Shown piece after piece: positions 38,384 to 49,032 of a stretch of 64,000 bases of DNA. The stretch comes from Vibrio mimicus (GTDB lineage: Bacteria > Pseudomonadota > Gammaproteobacteria > Enterobacterales > Vibrionaceae): positions 1,845,501-1,909,500 of the forward strand of contig NZ_CP077426.1 of NCBI RefSeq assembly GCF_019048845.1. Reading direction: 5' to 3'. Below the pieces are notes generated by a model that ran no database searches, was not told the origin of the DNA, and saw nothing but the letters and a program-made list of their open reading frames with translations. The translations under genes were made by a program, and so were the position numbers. Each line of letters starts with the position of its first letter. Position 1 is the first letter of the stretch.

Positions 38384-41269
38384 TTAGTCCGCTAGCTCAA
38401 CCGCTAGAGTTTCAATTTTAGCCAGTAGAGAGTCGAAATCCGACATCGTCAAACATGGGTTCAAAATTGTGAATTTTAAGGCCGTTTTGCCATCCACTAT
38501 GGTTTCTCCAAGCACCGCGACACCGCGCACCAGCGCCTGAAGGCGAACCACTTTGTTCAGTTCATCCAGATCAGAAGCTTGCTCATTTACCGCGCGGAAT
38601 AACACGGTAGACAAAGATGGTTCAGCCAAAAGCTCGAAGCTTTGATGCTGACGTACCAGTTCCGCCACCTGCTTGGTTTGAGCGAGCAGATGATCGTACA
38701 TGGCGCCCAGTTGTTTAGGTCCCACGTTTTGCATGGTCATAAACACTTTTAGGGCATCAAAACGTTTGGTGGTCGAAATCGACTTATCGACCAAGTTTGG
38801 CAGCGTATCGTGCTCACGGTTTAGGTAATCTGCATGGTGCAGCAGGTACTTAAAGTTATGCTTGTCTTTAAGCAGCAATGCGCCACAGCTGATGGTTTGG
38901 AAAAACAGCTTATGGAAATCAACACTGATGGATTGAGCTCGCTCGATACCATTCAGACGATCCTTATGACTGCTCAGGATTAACGCACCGCCATAAGCAC
39001 TGTCCACATGCATCCATAGTGCGTGCTTCTCAGCCACATCGGCGATCGTCACCAGATCATCAATCGCTCCGTGGTCGGTGGTTCCTGCGGTACCCACAAT
39101 GGCAAAGGGAATTAACCCTTCGGCTTTAGCTTGTTCAACCACGGCTTCAAGCTTAGTCACATCCATCGTGCCGTTGGGTAGCGCATCAACAGCAAGAATC
39201 GCTTTCTCACCGAGCCCCATCCAAGACGCCGATTTTTGTACCGTGAAATGAGATTTCTTCGAGCACACAATACGCAGCTTGTCAGCGTACTCAGGCAGAC
39301 CCAATTTCTGGATTGAATGGCCACTGAGCTTATCTGCAATCCAGTCACGAGCCAACATTAAACCCATCTGGTTGCTTTGAGTGCCACCACTGGTGAAAAT
39401 ACCGTCTGCTTGCGCGCCCAGTTCATACTTTTCACACATCCAATCCACGACTTTCTGCTCAACAAAGGTTGCCGCAGAAGATTGGTCCCATGAGTCCATC
39501 GATTGGTTCAATGACGCAATTATGGCTTCCGCCACCACAGATGGCATTAATGGTGGAGTGTGTAGATGCGCGATACAGTCAGGGTGTTGAACCATGATGG
39601 AGTTCTTCGCGATCAACTCTGCGGTCTCAGAGATAACTTCTTTTAGTGACGCATTTTTGTTATCCAGATCTACAGCGTAAATTGCTTCTTCCAGAACTTT
39701 AGGGTCAAGACCTGAGTAAGGTGCTTTTACCTCTTCAAACACGGCTTTCATCGCAGCGGTCGTATGGTTCATCACTTGTGAGAACTCTTGGCTACCCATG
39801 TGGCCAGTATGAATAAAGTGCTTTTTCCATTCTTGGTTAGCTTGCTCAGGATCTTTTTTACCACCGCCTGCTGCAAGAATCGCTTCTTCAAGCACGCGTA
39901 ACGCGAAATCGAGCTGTTCAAATGAGATGATGACAGGTGGCAAGAAACGGATAACTGAACCATCACGGCCGCCTTTTTCTACCATCAAGCCGCGCTCTAG
40001 TGCCGCACGTTGAATCGCCAGTGTCAGTTGTGGCGCTGATTTTGGTTCACCAAACTTGTTCAGTTCGCCGCTTGGATCTTTAATCTCAAGACCCAGCATC
40101 AGGCCTTTACCGCGCACTTCGGCAACGCAGTTGACTCGGCTTTGGATTTTTTCTAGACCTGCGCGTAGGTATTGACCCGCATTGCGCGCATGCTCAACGA
40201 GGTTATCACGCTGAATGATTTCAAGTGCTTTAGCGCCAGATACCATTGCAAGCTGGTTGCCACGGAAGGTTCCGGTATGCTCACCCGGACGCCATGTGTC
40301 GTGCTTTTTGTTGATAACCAGAATCGACATCGGTAAACCGCCACCGATCGCTTTTGATAAACAAAGCACATCAGGAATAATGCCGGACTCTTCAAATGCG
40401 AAGTTATGGCCTGTTTTGCCTACACCACATTGGATTTCGTCAAAAATCAATAGGATGCCGTGGTCATCACAAATACGGCGCAGTTCGCGCAACCAGAATG
40501 CTGGCGCAGGGATAACACCACCCTCACCTTGTACTGGTTCAACGATGATTGCAGCAGGTTTCATGATCCCCGCTTCATCGTCATTCAGCAGACGTTCAAT
40601 GTAACGGATGCTGGCTTTCGCGCCCTCATCACCACCTAAACCAAACGGACAGCGTAAGCTGTATGGGAAAGGCATAAAATGCACATCGGACATCAAGCCC
40701 GTACGGCGCGCCTTGGTATTGAGGTTACCCATCATTCCCATAGTACCGTTAGTCATACCGTGGTAAGCACCGCGGAAGGCAAACATGGTGTTACGACCCG
40801 TTGTTTGCTTGGCTAGCTTGATTGCTGCTTCAACTGCATCCGCACCCGATGGGCCACAGAACTGGATCACACAATCTTCACCCAACGCTTTAGGCAAAAA
40901 GCCTTTCACGGTTTTGATGAAATGGGTTTTCGCTTCGGTTGCGATATCCAGCGTTTGGTATGGCAAACCAGAATCGAGTTGTGTTTTCAGTGCTTGGTTG
41001 ATTTCTGGATGGTTATAGCCAAGCACTAAAGTACCTGCGCCTGCTAGACAGTCCAAGAAAATCTGCCCACGTGTATCTTCCACCAAACAGCCATAGGCTT
41101 GCTTAATGGCAATAGGAATACGGCGTGGATAAGAACGCACTTCAGATTCATGCGCAGCTTGATCAAGCAGCACTTGGTCTGGAGTGAGATCGTAAAGACC
41201 GTCTAATAACGGCACTTGATTTGAAAATAGAGTTGCGATGTGGTTATCGACTTCAAAGGCTGTACTCAT
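38384..41269 (-). CDS. Fused diaminobutyrate-2-oxoglutarate aminotransferase / L-2,4-diaminobutyrate decarboxylase
   Basis: Makes 1,3-diaminopropane, the precursor of norspermidine, in one 961-residue polypeptide. The N-terminal half (~1-470) is a class III aminotransferase (EPVQGEGGVIPAP, DEIQCGVGKTG, SKAIGGGLP with the PLP lysine). The C-terminal half (~490-960) is a group II decarboxylase (FTSGGTQSNQMG, HVDSAYGGALI, SVDFHKLFFQ with the PLP lysine). The fusion is known from vibrios. First gene of the norspermidine operon; the next gene starts 13 bases downstream. ATG at 41269 follows AAGGGG. Confidence 0.95.
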   Translation of the reverse strand: MSTAFEVDNHIATLFSNQVPLLDGLYDLTPDQVLLDQAAHESEVRSYPRRIPIAIKQAYGCLVEDTRGQIFLDCLAGAGTLVLGYNHPEINQALKTQLDSGLPYQTLDIATEAKTHFIKTVKGFLPKALGEDCVIQFCGPSGADAVEAAIKLAKQTTGRNTMFAFRGAYHGMTNGTMGMMGNLNTKARRTGLMSDVHFMPFPYSLRCPFGLGGDEGAKASIRYIERLLNDDEAGIMKPAAIIVEPVQGEGGVIPAPAFWLRELRRICDDHGILLIFDEIQCGVGKTGHNFAFEESGIIPDVLCLSKAIGGGLPMSILVINKKHDTWRPGEHTGTFRGNQLAMVSGAKALEIIQRDNLVEHARNAGQYLRAGLEKIQSRVNCVAEVRGKGLMLGLEIKDPSGELNKFGEPKSAPQLTLAIQRAALERGLMVEKGGRDGSVIRFLPPVIISFEQLDFALRVLEEAILAAGGGKKDPEQANQEWKKHFIHTGHMGSQEFSQVMNHTTAAMKAVFEEVKAPYSGLDPKVLEEAIYAVDLDNKNASLKEVISETAELIAKNSIMVQHPDCIAHLHTPPLMPSVVAEAIIASLNQSMDSWDQSSAATFVEQKVVDWMCEKYELGAQADGIFTSGGTQSNQMGLMLARDWIADKLSGHSIQKLGLPEYADKLRIVCSKKSHFTVQKSASWMGLGEKAILAVDALPNGTMDVTKLEAVVEQAKAEGLIPFAIVGTAGTTDHGAIDDLVTIADVAEKHALWMHVDSAYGGALILSSHKDRLNGIERAQSISVDFHKLFFQTISCGALLLKDKHNFKYLLHHADYLNREHDTLPNLVDKSISTTKRFDALKVFMTMQNVGPKQLGAMYDHLLAQTKQVAELVRQHQSFELLAEPSLSTVLFRAVNEQASDLDELNKVVRLQALVRGVAVLGETIVDGKTALKFTILNPCLTMSDFDSLLAKIETLAVELAD

Positions 41270-41660
41270 CTTTTTTCCCCTTGAGATGATTTGTTTCCGC
41301 CTTTCCGGTTTAGGTTATGGAAATGGCGAATAGCAAAATGCTCCGCGTTTGCGCATAGGCAAGCCGGAATGTGGGTCATCGTTTGGATGACGAATTGCTA
41401 AATCAGAGAATCAAGGTTCAGTAATGCTACTGTCCTGTTGAACAGGGCATAGAGGAAGTACAAAGCTGATTAGTGCGTATAAATTAAGTGAGTTCAATGT
41501 TGGGTATCCCATGCACATGCTGCCCCGCAGCAAGAGTATCCCGTCTATCGACAAAAGGACTTGTCGATACCTACCCTACGTGGTGTCACAATCAGCCTGA
41601 ATGGTCACCACGCGTGTCCCCCAGAAGCTCAGTCCGAGATTGGCGCGAACCTTATCATAA
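41270..41660 (-). promoter_or_regulatory. Long, hairpin-rich leader region of the norspermidine operon
   Basis: About 390 bases upstream of the aminotransferase-decarboxylase gene contain at least five self-complementary elements: CGTGGTG/CACCACG (41579-41612), TATCGACAA/TTGTCGATA with a 6-base loop (41546-41569), CCTGTT/AACAGG (41432-41444), GTCATC/GATGAC (41376-41392), and an imperfect CGCC-TTTCC stem just before the ribosome site. A TATGAT at 41654-41659 (minus strand) could be the -10, but its -35 is weak. No protein gene is convincing. A structured, regulatory leader is possible; no known riboswitch class was recognised. Confidence 0.4.
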
Positions 41661-41828
41661 AAAGAAAGTCAAGCGCAATCGTTTTTAATAATTATTCGCA
41701 TCATTTGCATAGCGAATTTACGATAAACAGTTATAAGCTACAGCACACCGCGCCTCGGCTCACATCGGATATGTTTTTCACTTCCTCCGAATGTCCTCTT
41801 GGATAGGGAACTTTGGCTAACTTGGCAT

Positions 41829-41859
41829 AAAAAAACCTCCGCGTAACGGAGGTTTTTTT
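41829..41859. terminator. Terminator downstream of nhaA
   Basis: Stem AACCTCCG with CGGAGGTT extended by A7 and T7, loop CGTAA; ends the nhaA transcript and could also end any plus-strand transcript from the leader region. Confidence 0.9.
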
Positions 41860-41880
41860 GTTCGACATGCAATAAATCTA

Positions 41881-43029
41881 TTATTTAGCTTTCAGTGGCA
41901 ACGAAAGGCGCAACAGGGCGTAACCCAATATTGCTGCCGTTGTCGACCCCATTAAGATCCCTAAACGAGCATAAGTGTCATAGGCGGCATTCGCTTGGCC
42001 AAAGGCCAGTGACGAAATGAAAATAGACATCGTGAAACCAATTCCACACAGTACCGATACGGCGAAGATGTGCTTAAAGTTAATCCCTTCTGGTAACTTA
42101 GCAACCCCTAGCTTTACCGCAGCCCAACTAAAGCTAAATATGCCCATTGGTTTACCTAAGAACAGTCCTAATGCAACGCCTAGTGGCAACATAGACGTTA
42201 AACCATCGATGGATACTCCTTGCAGAGAAATCCCCGCATTCGCAAAAGCAAACAACGGTAAAATACCAAATGCAACGTATGGATGCAGTGCATGCTCAAG
42301 ATGTTTCAATGGAGAGTGCTCCCCCTTATTGCCTTTCAGCGGGATCGCAAAACCAATCACGACACCGGCCAATGTCGCATGTACACCCGATTTCAATACA
42401 GCAACCCACAGAATTAGACCAGCAATCAAATACACACTCAGTTTCGTTACGTGTTTAGCATTGAGCATAAACAGCACGCCCGTCATGATGAAACCTACTG
42501 TTAGTGCGATGGTTGATAGATCACTGCTATAGAACAGTGCGATGATTACCACTACGCCCAGATCATCAATGATTGCTAGCGCAAGTAGGAAGACTTTTAA
42601 ACTCACCGGAACACGTTTACCCAACAGCGCCATGATACCTAGAGCAAATGCAATATCAGTCGCAGCAGGAATAGCCCAACCTTGGATCGCTTCTGGGTCG
42701 TTGAAGTTAAATAGCACGTAGATCAACGCAGGAGCAAGCATGCCGCCCACTGCGGCAATGGCTGGGAAAATGGCCGTTTCACGCGATTTCAAAGCACCTT
42801 CCAGTAACTCGCGTTTTACTTCTAGACCGATCAACAAGAAAAATACTGCCATTAAGCCATCGTTGATCCAGTGCGAGACTGACATACCAAATAGATAAGT
42901 ATGTAAAAAAGCTTGGTATCCTTCCCCCAAAGATGAGTTTGCAATCATCATGGCAATCGCTGCAGCGATGACCAACAAGATGCCCCCTGCCGATTCCATT
43001 TTAAAGAAGTCTCGAATCATGTCAGACAT
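41881..43029 (-). CDS. nhaA: Na+/H+ antiporter NhaA
   Basis: Inner-membrane antiporter exporting Na+ or Li+ in exchange for protons; central to pH and salt homeostasis in vibrios. The 382-residue protein has about 12 membrane segments and the ion-binding aspartates in [10 protein letters not shown] and [11 protein letters not shown]. Single-gene unit with its own terminator. The ~200 bases upstream carry no recognised regulator site. Confidence 0.96.
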   Translation of the reverse strand: MSDMIRDFFKMESAGGILLVIAAAIAMMIANSSLGEGYQAFLHTYLFGMSVSHWINDGLMAVFFLLIGLEVKRELLEGALKSRETAIFPAIAAVGGMLAPALIYVLFNFNDPEAIQGWAIPAATDIAFALGIMALLGKRVPVSLKVFLLALAIIDDLGVVVIIALFYSSDLSTIALTVGFIMTGVLFMLNAKHVTKLSVYLIAGLILWVAVLKSGVHATLAGVVIGFAIPLKGNKGEHSPLKHLEHALHPYVAFGILPLFAFANAGISLQGVSIDGLTSMLPLGVALGLFLGKPMGIFSFSWAAVKLGVAKLPEGINFKHIFAVSVLCGIGFTMSIFISSLAFGQANAAYDTYARLGILMGSTTAAILGYALLRLSLPLKAK

Positions 43030-43248
43030 AGGTTTGTCCTTAAATTATGTTAATAATTGATTAACAATAGAATGATGACCCAGAGTGTAGCTAGGCTTGG
43101 CGTAATGGAAAAATCGATTGTAATGATGCTTTACTTCGGTTTTTCCGAACATTCATCCATTTCACTGTGAATTTCACCTGAATTCAGTATAGACACCAGT
43201 AGCTTTATGCTAACCGAAAAATGGTAACGGGTTATTTTATGTTGCTTC

Positions 43249-43287
43249 AATAATTAAGAAAGCGCATAAAGCGCTTTCTTAATTATT
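43249..43287 (-). terminator. Long perfect hairpin terminating the AttH-like operon
   Basis: A 17-bp perfect stem (AATAATTAAGAAAGCGC with its complement) around ATAAA lies 19 bases past the stop codon of the lipocalin-like gene. Confidence 0.8.
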
Positions 43288-43305
43288 GGGATTGAACTCC
43301 AAGAC

Positions 43306-44424
43306 TTAATAACCAGATAACTGCATAAATCCCGTCTGATTATGGCTACCGAGTATTTTGATCCGCCCCTCCCAATAAGGGATGAGGAAAGGTTGCCAAG
43401 CTTCTCGGTCTAACGGTTCGATAGACACATTGATTTGATGCTTAGGAATACTTAAACGCCAACGAAGCGGTACGCGTTTACCGTTGCTAAGTAACGATGC
43501 AGAAAGAGGTTCGAGTTGTATCTCAGCGTTTGTTAACACCTTATTCTTACCATTGCGATCCATTAGCATGCCATAGAAATAATCTGGTGCTCCGTCATGC
43601 CGAAATCGATTTACTGACAACCAACGATTGCCATCAAGAGGAATTACAAAGCGATCGGTGCCAGTATAATCTTTAGCAATGAGCTCACTCCCCCACTCCT
43701 TACTCAACCAAGCGCGGCCTTTAACGCGAAGTGTTGGTTGGTTAGGATTGAGGCCTAACATACCGTGTACAGTGATATAGGGTTGCTGGAATTGATAACT
43801 TGCCAACGAAAGTAAGTCTTGTCGGATCTGATAACCACGATCCCCTGCCAATACGTAAGAACCTTGGGCTCGCAATTGTAAATTGAGAGCAAAATGATCA
43901 GCCGCCAGATGCAAATTTCCGGGGAAAGGACCTACACCAAGCGAGCGCCAAACCCAATTGTCAACCCACATGCGAAAAGGTTGATCATTTATCCCCGCTT
44001 GCCCAATCCCTCCTCGTGCAATTTTCTGGTCACGCAACACTAGCTTCTTGCCATTGATCACGATCGACGAAAAGTAAAGTTGTGGAGTCTGCCATCCCGC
44101 TGTATTACGCTCATCCTGGGCCAAACGCAAAAAATTCCACTGCACACTATATTCATTGCCTGACTCATCTTCGAGCCACGCGTACAGTGTCCACCACTCT
44201 TGCTCAAACTCAAGATGTGCGGAAAAATCAGCAGGCAGTTGAACAGGGTGATTAGGTAAAACAGGATCAAACACCGCTTGGTTATGAACATGTTGCTTAT
44301 CTTCAGCGATCAGCAGCATCTTGCGATATTCATCCTGCTCATCACCAACAAAACCCACGATAAAAAATAACGCCCCTAAACAGAGCCAAATCCATTTGTT
44401 GGTACGCTTATAAAGGCGGAGCAT
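43306..44424 (-). CDS. AttH/CrtC-like lipocalin-domain protein
   Basis: Membrane-anchored periplasmic protein of the carotenoid-1,2-hydratase-like lipocalin family (AttH). An N-terminal hydrophobic segment (~11-30) precedes two lipocalin-like halves, with the family motif FEQEWWTLYAWLEDESG. Not expected to act on carotenoids; these proteins accompany FtsX-type ABC systems and probably bind a lipid or lipoprotein-like ligand. Its ATG abuts the stop codon of the permease gene, so it is the third gene of an ATPase-permease-lipocalin operon. Confidence 0.85.
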   Translation of the reverse strand: MLRLYKRTNKWIWLCLGALFFIVGFVGDEQDEYRKMLLIAEDKQHVHNQAVFDPVLPNHPVQLPADFSAHLEFEQEWWTLYAWLEDESGNEYSVQWNFLRLAQDERNTAGWQTPQLYFSSIVINGKKLVLRDQKIARGGIGQAGINDQPFRMWVDNWVWRSLGVGPFPGNLHLAADHFALNLQLRAQGSYVLAGDRGYQIRQDLLSLASYQFQQPYITVHGMLGLNPNQPTLRVKGRAWLSKEWGSELIAKDYTGTDRFVIPLDGNRWLSVNRFRHDGAPDYFYGMLMDRNGKNKVLTNAEIQLEPLSASLLSNGKRVPLRWRLSIPKHQINVSIEPLDREAWQPFLIPYWEGRIKILGSHNQTGFMQLSGY

Positions 44425-46878
44425 TTATAAGGCCTCTCGCAACGATTTCATCGGTGATTTTCGTACTAGGCGAATCACAGGTAGCGCACCTGCCAAGATA
44501 AGCGCCACCATTGCCCCAATAACCGTGTAAAGGTATTGTCCCGGAACCAATTGCAATTCCATAGTCCAGCCAAAAGAGTGCTTAATGACAATATCAATCA
44601 CCAACTTGGCCAAGGTCAAACCCAGTGGGAGAGCAATTAATAAGGAGATCGCACCAAAAACAAACAACTGTAAGCCCCCAATCAACACGAGCTCTTTACC
44701 CGAAACCCCTAAACAGCGCAGCAATGAGATGTGGCGTAGACGCGATGTTTCTCCCGCTAAGGTTGAGAAGAAAATGCCACACACCGCAATAAATAAAGTG
44801 ATGTTGCCTAGCGTTCCCGCAATAGAAAAAGTGCGATCAAACACCCGCATTGCATGACTATGGATATTGGTATTATCAAAAACACGGTCGGCATCAAGAC
44901 GGAAAATCGTATCAAGCCGCTTTTTGATACTCTCGCCAGTCAAACCTTCTTTAAGCACTACCGCCAAAGCCACATTACCGGTACCCGCAAAAGCCTTCAT
45001 CCAATTTTGATGTGACATCATAATTTGATGATAAGGATTGCCGTAGTCATAATAGATGCCAAACACCGCCCACCCAGAACCCATTGGTTCTGGCAAATCA
45101 ATCAAATCACCGGGACGAATACCCAACTTGAGTGCCATCGATTCACTGACCATCACGCCACGTGCATGATGCAGATGGTACCAATAGTTCGGAACGCCCA
45201 ACTTAACCGTTAAAGAGTCCAATTCACCATCGGATGCACCAGTACTCACAATTTGTACTGGCCCATGTTGCGAAGAAAAATCTTTCTCCCATCGCCACCA
45301 CACCGAATCAACTTCAGGTTGCTGTCCTAGCCACTGGCTCATACGAGATGCCATGCTGTTACTTGGATATAAATAAATGTCTGCTGCAAGTCGCTGACTA
45401 AGCCAACGATCCGTGGTATCTCGGAAACTTCCCACCATGGTTTCCACGCCGATATTCGCGGCTAGAGCGACCATAAAGGCCATTGTAGCAACACCGCGGT
45501 AACTCATACTTGCCGCAGCATCAGCAAAGAACCAACGGACTTTTACCCAACGCAACGTGTAGGAGAAGCTAGTGAATAGCGTCCAAATAATGTACGGCGT
45601 AAATAAAGCAACACTGAGTAACATGAAACCGATAATGGCAAAGCCCGACTGTTGGCTTTTCGGCGCTTGATAAATAGCAATCGCGGCCACACACAGAGCA
45701 CACGAAACCAATGCCTGTAACTTGAATTCTTTGCCGGCGAATCGCACCAAAGAGAGACGAGCAGATAAACGGATCGGCTGTGAGCGTAATAAACGCACTA
45801 GAGGCCAAGCACAGGAAGCCAATGCGGCAAACAGAGCCATCAATAAACTGTAGCTACTCCATGACCAGTCCCAACCAATCGCCAAATCTACATTAGCGTT
45901 GTACAGATAACCTAAACTACTAGCAACAGAAGGAATTAATTGATTGGCGAGTAACAAACCCAATGCGTTACCGCATATCCAGCTAAAAAACACCAACAGG
46001 AATAGTTCGACCAACATCGCTTGGGTTAGTTGCCAACCGCTCACACCGATTTGTCTTAAGGTGCCAACTAAAGGTTGACGCTGCACCATAGACAAAGACA
46101 TGGCTTGATAAAAAATGAAAATGCCCACCAAAAAGGCCAACATACCCATCGCAGTTAAATTCAAGTGGAAGGCTTGAGTTAAAGATTCCAATTCAGACCG
46201 CGTACTGCGCACCAAAGTCAAACCATTTGGCAAACTCTTCTTCAAACGTTCTAACTTGGCGGGCGGCATATCAGCACAAGCGATCACCGTTAGCCCCGAG
46301 CCCTTTTTCAGCATACGCACTAAAGACAAATCAGCCACTACTCGCATGCCGGTAACTTGGTTATGGGTATCAATAGTGATCGGGCCTAGCTGAGATCCAT
46401 CCGTTAATGGGATGTAATCCCCCTCTTTCCAGTCTTGTAGCTTAGCTAATTCTTGGCTAACCATCACTGGATATGGTGGATTCATCAGTTGTAGCCCTGT
46501 CTGTTGCTCAAGCGTTTTACCGCTATCTAGCGATAACAAAGCAACCGGATCCACCCCTTGCAAAATGATATCTAGGCCAGAGATTGTACTGAAACGATAA
46601 TCATCGAAAGGCACGCATTGCTGAAAACCATCACGGCGCAGTTGAACGTAGAACCCTTGCGGAATTTTGTTAGCAGCGTGTTTTGAATGGATGCGATAAG
46701 GTAGGGGATTAGAAAACAGCTGCTCACCGTGCTCATAACTCTGTCTCGCATGATGATTGATGGCCGTTACGCCAACTAATAACGAAACTCCAAGCGTCAA
46801 GCCAAGCCAGACTAGGAAAATCTGTAACGGATAGCGACGATAATGACCCAGTAGCGCTTTAACTACGGGCCATAACAT
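44425..46878 (-). CDS. FtsX-type ABC transporter permease
   Basis: A 817-residue inner-membrane permease with two FtsX/MacB domains and roughly eight to ten membrane segments (for example ~17-37 and clusters near 240-400 and 680-810), the layout of YbbP and LolC/E-like systems. The ATG at 46878 has a strong AAGGAGG site, so I reject an upstream start that would overlap the ATPase by 77 bases; the overlap is then 20 bases. Together with the ATPase and AttH-like protein it likely extracts or moves a lipid-linked substrate. Confidence 0.85.
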   Translation of the reverse strand: MLWPVVKALLGHYRRYPLQIFLVWLGLTLGVSLLVGVTAINHHARQSYEHGEQLFSNPLPYRIHSKHAANKIPQGFYVQLRRDGFQQCVPFDDYRFSTISGLDIILQGVDPVALLSLDSGKTLEQQTGLQLMNPPYPVMVSQELAKLQDWKEGDYIPLTDGSQLGPITIDTHNQVTGMRVVADLSLVRMLKKGSGLTVIACADMPPAKLERLKKSLPNGLTLVRSTRSELESLTQAFHLNLTAMGMLAFLVGIFIFYQAMSLSMVQRQPLVGTLRQIGVSGWQLTQAMLVELFLLVFFSWICGNALGLLLANQLIPSVASSLGYLYNANVDLAIGWDWSWSSYSLLMALFAALASCAWPLVRLLRSQPIRLSARLSLVRFAGKEFKLQALVSCALCVAAIAIYQAPKSQQSGFAIIGFMLLSVALFTPYIIWTLFTSFSYTLRWVKVRWFFADAAASMSYRGVATMAFMVALAANIGVETMVGSFRDTTDRWLSQRLAADIYLYPSNSMASRMSQWLGQQPEVDSVWWRWEKDFSSQHGPVQIVSTGASDGELDSLTVKLGVPNYWYHLHHARGVMVSESMALKLGIRPGDLIDLPEPMGSGWAVFGIYYDYGNPYHQIMMSHQNWMKAFAGTGNVALAVVLKEGLTGESIKKRLDTIFRLDADRVFDNTNIHSHAMRVFDRTFSIAGTLGNITLFIAVCGIFFSTLAGETSRLRHISLLRCLGVSGKELVLIGGLQLFVFGAISLLIALPLGLTLAKLVIDIVIKHSFGWTMELQLVPGQYLYTVIGAMVALILAGALPVIRLVRKSPMKSLREAL

Positions 46879-47542
46879 GCAATTGTCCTCCTTGCAGACG
46901 AATACAGCCATCCATATGCTGTGCCACTTTTTCACTGTGCGTAACCAAAAGCAACGCGCAATTAAGTTGACGAGTCAATGAGGTCAACAAACGCATGACA
47001 GCTTCAGCATTGCGTTCATCTAAACTCCCTGTCGGTTCGTCAGCCAGTAAAATTTTCGGTTCCATGTACAAAGCGCGGGCAATCGCCGCTCTTTGCTGTT
47101 GTCCACCGGAAACTTCTTCAGGGTATCGGCCAAGCAAAGGCATAAGATCCAGTGCCGAAAGAATTTGCCGCCACAAACCTGCATCTTCAGGAAGCCCTTT
47201 GAGCTGGCGACAAAAACGAATGTTATCCGCAATGTTTAAGGTGGGGAGTAGATTGTATTGTTGGAAAATCTGGCCAATGTTGTCACGACGAAACGCCGTG
47301 CGATGATGCTCAGAAGTGTCATGCATGGGGAATCCGGGAAACCAGATTTCACCTGAATCGGCAGTATCAAGACCCGCGATAAGATTAAGCAAGGTGCTTT
47401 TACCAGAGCCACTTTCGCCCATTAGTGCTAATTGATCACCTTGGTTTAACGTCAACTCAGCCCCCTGCAACACAGGATGAAACTCATCACCGTCTACATA
47501 GCCTTTGCATAGGTCTATCAGTTGTAACATCAAACCACTCAT
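46859..47542 (-). CDS. ABC transporter ATP-binding protein (LolD/MacB-type)
   Basis: ATPase of the three-gene ABC system. Walker A GESGSGKST, signature SGGQQQR and Walker B ILLADEPTG are complete; at 227 residues it is a typical LolD-like subunit. Start at 47542 or 47530 is uncertain, as no strong ribosome site precedes either. Its 3' end overlaps the permease gene by 20 bases. Confidence 0.92.
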   Translation of the reverse strand: MSGLMLQLIDLCKGYVDGDEFHPVLQGAELTLNQGDQLALMGESGSGKSTLLNLIAGLDTADSGEIWFPGFPMHDTSEHHRTAFRRDNIGQIFQQYNLLPTLNIADNIRFCRQLKGLPEDAGLWRQILSALDLMPLLGRYPEEVSGGQQQRAAIARALYMEPKILLADEPTGSLDERNAEAVMRLLTSLTRQLNCALLLVTHSEKVAQHMDGCIRLQGGQLHVMARS

Positions 47543-47655
47543 TACCGAAAATGAAACTGGAGACAGAATCTACACCAAAACCCCTAGAGGAGAAAGCATT
47601 TTGGCTAGCAGGTCACACTATATGCATTAATTTGCACCAATCGAGCGACAGCCGT

Positions 47656-49032
47656 CTAATTTTCAATCAAATTCCGCATCCATTTCTTGCTTTTCATACG
47701 GTGTAGCGAACCAAACCATTTCACCGCTTCTTCGGTAAGAAACAGCAAATAAATCCATTCAGGATCGACCTTAAGCACCAACGCAGCAAAAGCGGCTAGC
47801 GGAATACCTATACACCACTGTGCCACGACGTCTTGGCCAAGACAGAATTTCACATCTCCCCCTGCCCGTAACACGCCAACAATCACCGTCATAGGTAATG
47901 AGCGCAGCACAATGCCTAAACTGAGAATCAGGATGAATTTTTCTGAGAGCTCTCGAGTTTCTGGCGTTAATGCTGTGAAAGCCCCGAGCACAGGGATCTG
48001 TACCAAATAAAGACAGATTGCAACGAACACCCCTACCAACACACTACACACCGTTACACCGATCGCTTGGTAGTAAACGGCTTGATAGTTTTTTGCTCCA
48101 AGCTGATTACCCACTAAAACGGCAGCCGCATTCGACATTCCAATCAACAGACTGAGCGATATGGATTCAACCGGCGTCATCACCGACAAAGCCGCGAGTC
48201 CCTGTACACCGGTCTGCCCCATAATCGCGTGATAAATGAATAGACCCGCAGCCCAAATCAAAAAGTTAAAGGTCGTCGGCAGAGACAAGCGCAGAAAACG
48301 GCTGATTTTGGTCCAATTAATCACAGCTTTCACATCGAACCAGCCAAAGGCCATTAAATGTTTTTTGCCATAGAGATAGCTGTATAAACAGGCAACTTCA
48401 ATCGCACCACTCAATAGTGTTGCAATGGCCGCCCCTTCAATACCCATGGCGGGAAAACCAAATTTACCGAAAATCAAAACCCAGTTGAGTAGAACGTTGG
48501 AAACAATCCCGATGCCACTAAAGAAAGTGCTGATACCCGGTTTATGCATGGCACGTAGCCCCACAGCCATACTACTGACACAGGCCACCGCAAACATGGT
48601 GAACGATGTGATGATCAAATATTGGCTACCTAAAGCGTTAACTTGCGATGATTCCGTGGTCAACGACATGATTTGCTGTGGGAAGAGTAAAAACAGCAAA
48701 ACAGTAAAAAAGGCAAAGAAGTTAGAGACTAACCACGTCAGCGCGGTGCTTTCACGCACACCTTTGCGATCACCTGCGCCCCAATATTGCGCAGTCAGCA
48801 ATGCACCGCCAGTCGTCACGCCAACCAGCATGATAGTGGTAACAAAAGTGGCACGCGCCGCCACGCCAACAGCCGCTATTTCTGCTTCACCTAATTGCCC
48901 CAGCATCAAGACATCCACCAACCCTCGGCTGGAAAACATGATATTTTGTATCGTGATCGGCAGTGCGATGGCGATCAAGCGGCGAAAGAAATCCCCTCTC
49001 ATGTGGGATATAACTTGAGAGACAACAGACAC
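47656..49032 (-). CDS. MATE family multidrug efflux protein
   Basis: Na+ or H+ coupled exporter of the MATE family with about 12 membrane segments in two related halves (458 aa). The N-terminal portion (PITIQNIMFSSRGLVDVLMLG) matches the family. Translation starts at a GTG after GGAG; the first ATG (49002) has no ribosome site. Substrates are not predictable. Divergent from the oxidoreductase gene at 49174. Confidence 0.9.
   Translation of the reverse strand: MSVVSQVISHMRGDFFRRLIAIALPITIQNIMFSSRGLVDVLMLGQLGEAEIAAVGVAARATFVTTIMLVGVTTGGALLTAQYWGAGDRKGVRESTALTWLVSNFFAFFTVLLFLLFPQQIMSLTTESSQVNALGSQYLIITSFTMFAVACVSSMAVGLRAMHKPGISTFFSGIGIVSNVLLNWVLIFGKFGFPAMGIEGAAIATLLSGAIEVACLYSYLYGKKHLMAFGWFDVKAVINWTKISRFLRLSLPTTFNFLIWAAGLFIYHAIMGQTGVQGLAALSVMTPVESISLSLLIGMSNAAAVLVGNQLGAKNYQAVYYQAIGVTVCSVLVGVFVAICLYLVQIPVLGAFTALTPETRELSEKFILILSLGIVLRSLPMTVIVGVLRAGGDVKFCLGQDVVAQWCIGIPLAAFAALVLKVDPEWIYLLFLTEEAVKWFGSLHRMKSKKWMRNLIEN

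Noticed and set aside
41488..41806. Two overlapping plus-strand open frames (66 and 81 codons)
   Set aside because: They overlap in different frames, lack ribosome sites and lie across the hairpins of the norspermidine leader.
42017..42532. 171-codon plus-strand frame opposite nhaA
   Set aside because: nhaA is complete and unmistakable on the other strand; the shadow has no ribosome site or known domain.
48425..49018. 197-codon plus-strand frame opposite the MATE gene
   Set aside because: Same reasoning: complete MATE protein on the minus strand, low-complexity shadow on the plus strand.
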